Shown piece after piece: positions 40,650 to 41,281 of a DNA stretch of 41,281 nucleotides; positions within the stretch are counted from its first letter, which is position 1; each line of letters begins with the position of its first letter. The stretch lies in NCBI GenBank assembly GCA_002733985.1, contig NVXP01000010.1:19670-60950 (forward strand). The letters are read 5' to 3'. A program made the position numbers and the translations under genes. The DNA is from Fluviicola sp. (GTDB lineage Bacteria; Bacteroidota; Bacteroidia; Flavobacteriales_D; Crocinitomicaceae). A model generated the notes under the pieces. It saw only the letters and a list, made by a program, of their open reading frames with translations, had not been told where the DNA came from and searched no databases.

Positions 40650-40883
40650 ATGAGTAAATCAATTTTTTACCACGCCGGTTGCCCAGTTTGCATAAGTGCA
40701 GAACAGGATCTTTTGAACTTAATTGACCCGTCAAATGTGGAAGTGGTAAACTTTGCCGATGGAAAGTCTCGAATCGAAGAAGCTGAGAAGGCAGGAGTTA
40801 AATCTGTACCAGCACTAGTAACTCCAAATGGAAATGTGTTACACATTAATTTCGGAGCTTCTATGGCAGATGTGAAGGGATAG
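40650..40883 (+). CDS. 77-residue thioredoxin/glutaredoxin-like protein
   Basis: This minimal thioredoxin fold has active site C11-P-V-C14 (FYHAGCPVC), cis-proline Pro54 (KSVPALV) and a final strand GNVLHINFGAS. It lacks the extra N-terminal strand and helix of full thioredoxins. It is cytosolic: no signal peptide. The ATG at 40650 is fixed by the promoter, which overlaps a TTG 42 bases upstream. In other Bacteroidota, proteins of this size sit beside sulfur/persulfide-handling genes (from memory; not tested here). The strong operator-like elements imply tight, probably redox- or sulfur-responsive control. Confidence 0.85.
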   Translation: MSKSIFYHAGCPVCISAEQDLLNLIDPSNVEVVNFADGKSRIEEAEKAGVKSVPALVTPNGNVLHINFGASMADVKG

Positions 40884-40902
40884 CCCTTTGCTTTAAGTAA
40901 TG

Positions 40903-40936
40903 TAGTTAGGACTCCTTTCAATGTGGGTCCTGACTA
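40903..40936 (+). other. Intercistronic hairpin downstream of the thioredoxin-like gene
   Basis: A 12-pair stem (40903-40914 with 40925-40936, two G-T pairs) closes a 10-base loop. No T-run follows, so it may stabilise RNA or attenuate rather than terminate. Its left arm begins TAGTTAGGA, the same nine bases as in the promoter operator at 40586-40594. Confidence 0.6.
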
Positions 40937-40970
40937 GATTAAATTAGAAATAATTAGAAAAATAAAAACA

Positions 40971-41281
40971 ATGAGAACACTTTTAATAATTACCGCAATT
41001 TTCACGGGGTTTGTAGCGATGGCCCAGGATTTTGACATTACAGATGTACATGTTAAAAAGAACAGTGAATTGAATCAACTAATCTTCACAATTGAAGTCG
41101 CAGGAAATGCGGGAGATTCTATTCCCACAGCAGTAGGGAGCCTTGACGGTGCACCTGTTCTAGCTTATGTTTTCCCGACAACGCTTAATTCTGAAGATGT
41201 TGGTTTTGATGCTACCACAGGAATTGTAGCATTGGCTTTAACATCACATCCTGATTTTGATGATACTCCACTTTGGGATGA
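40971..41281 (+). CDS. Partial exported protein of unknown function
   Basis: The gene starts at ATG 40971 and runs off the window after 103 codons. It has a signal peptide (MRTLLIITAIFTGFVAMAQ) followed by DFDITDVHVKKNSELNQL and a beta-rich stretch with GSLDGAPVLAYVFP and ALALTSHPDFDDTPLWD. No family is recognised. It follows the thioredoxin-like gene by 87 bases, with only a hairpin between, so they may share a transcript. The C-terminus is missing, so any sorting domain would be outside the window. Confidence 0.75.
   Translation, partial: MRTLLIITAIFTGFVAMAQDFDITDVHVKKNSELNQLIFTIEVAGNAGDSIPTAVGSLDGAPVLAYVFPTTLNSEDVGFDATTGIVALALTSHPDFDDTPLWD

Overview
The window comes from a Bacteroidota chromosome, most likely Flavobacteriales. 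A Fluviicola/Crocinitomicaceae-like relative is my guess from gene content and was not tested. The support is: type IX secretion (T9SS) sorting domains of both type A-like and type B, a PorP/SprF protein, an OstA-like protein, a Bacteroidota-type sphingolipid/sulfonolipid acyltransferase, low G+C, frequent TTG/GTG starts with little Shine-Dalgarno sequence, and at least nine exact copies of the Bacteroidota -7 promoter element TAnnTTTG just upstream of genes.

Layout. 1-5.4 kb (+): end of an unidentified gene, ispF, an orphan HisKA_2 histidine kinase, bioB-bioF, a small membrane protein and a small T9SS-type secreted protein. A bidirectional terminator separates these from a serine palmitoyltransferase/cysteate acyltransferase-type enzyme (-). 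7.1-18.15 kb (+): a tightly overlapping five-gene operon (type B T9SS adhesin, PorP/SprF, PD40/PKD/OmpA protein, an unrecognised secreted protein, and a transmembrane propeller-SpoIIE phosphatase), followed by a stand-alone receiver. This block looks like a surface-protein export module with its own envelope-to-cytoplasm signalling protein. 18.15-22.8 kb (-): M28 peptidase, cspA, a small membrane protein, a GT87-type glycosyltransferase and a lipoprotein. This stretch carries two decayed duplications: the cspA upstream region, and the 5' end of ychF. 23-28.2 kb (+): ychF, fahA, relA/spoT and a PmtA-like methyltransferase. 28.2-38.9 kb (-): two putative glycosidases without signal peptides, rhlE, a MauE/DoxX-thioredoxin fusion, a translationally coupled fur-STAS-purA-ostA operon, terB and gmhA. 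38.9-41.3 kb (+): a small secreted protein, an SDR oxidoreductase, a 77-aa thioredoxin-like protein under an elaborate double-dyad promoter, and the start of an exported protein running off the end.

The most notable items are the T9SS/SpoIIE operon with its unrecognised fourth gene, the ychF remnant and duplicated cspA upstream segment, the double palindrome at the thioredoxin promoter, and the compact GH16-like protein. A STAS protein (fur operon) and a SpoIIE phosphatase (T9SS operon) occur in the same window without a visible RsbW-type kinase. Their partnership is only a hypothesis. No tRNA, rRNA, CRISPR array, prophage or intact insertion sequence was seen.
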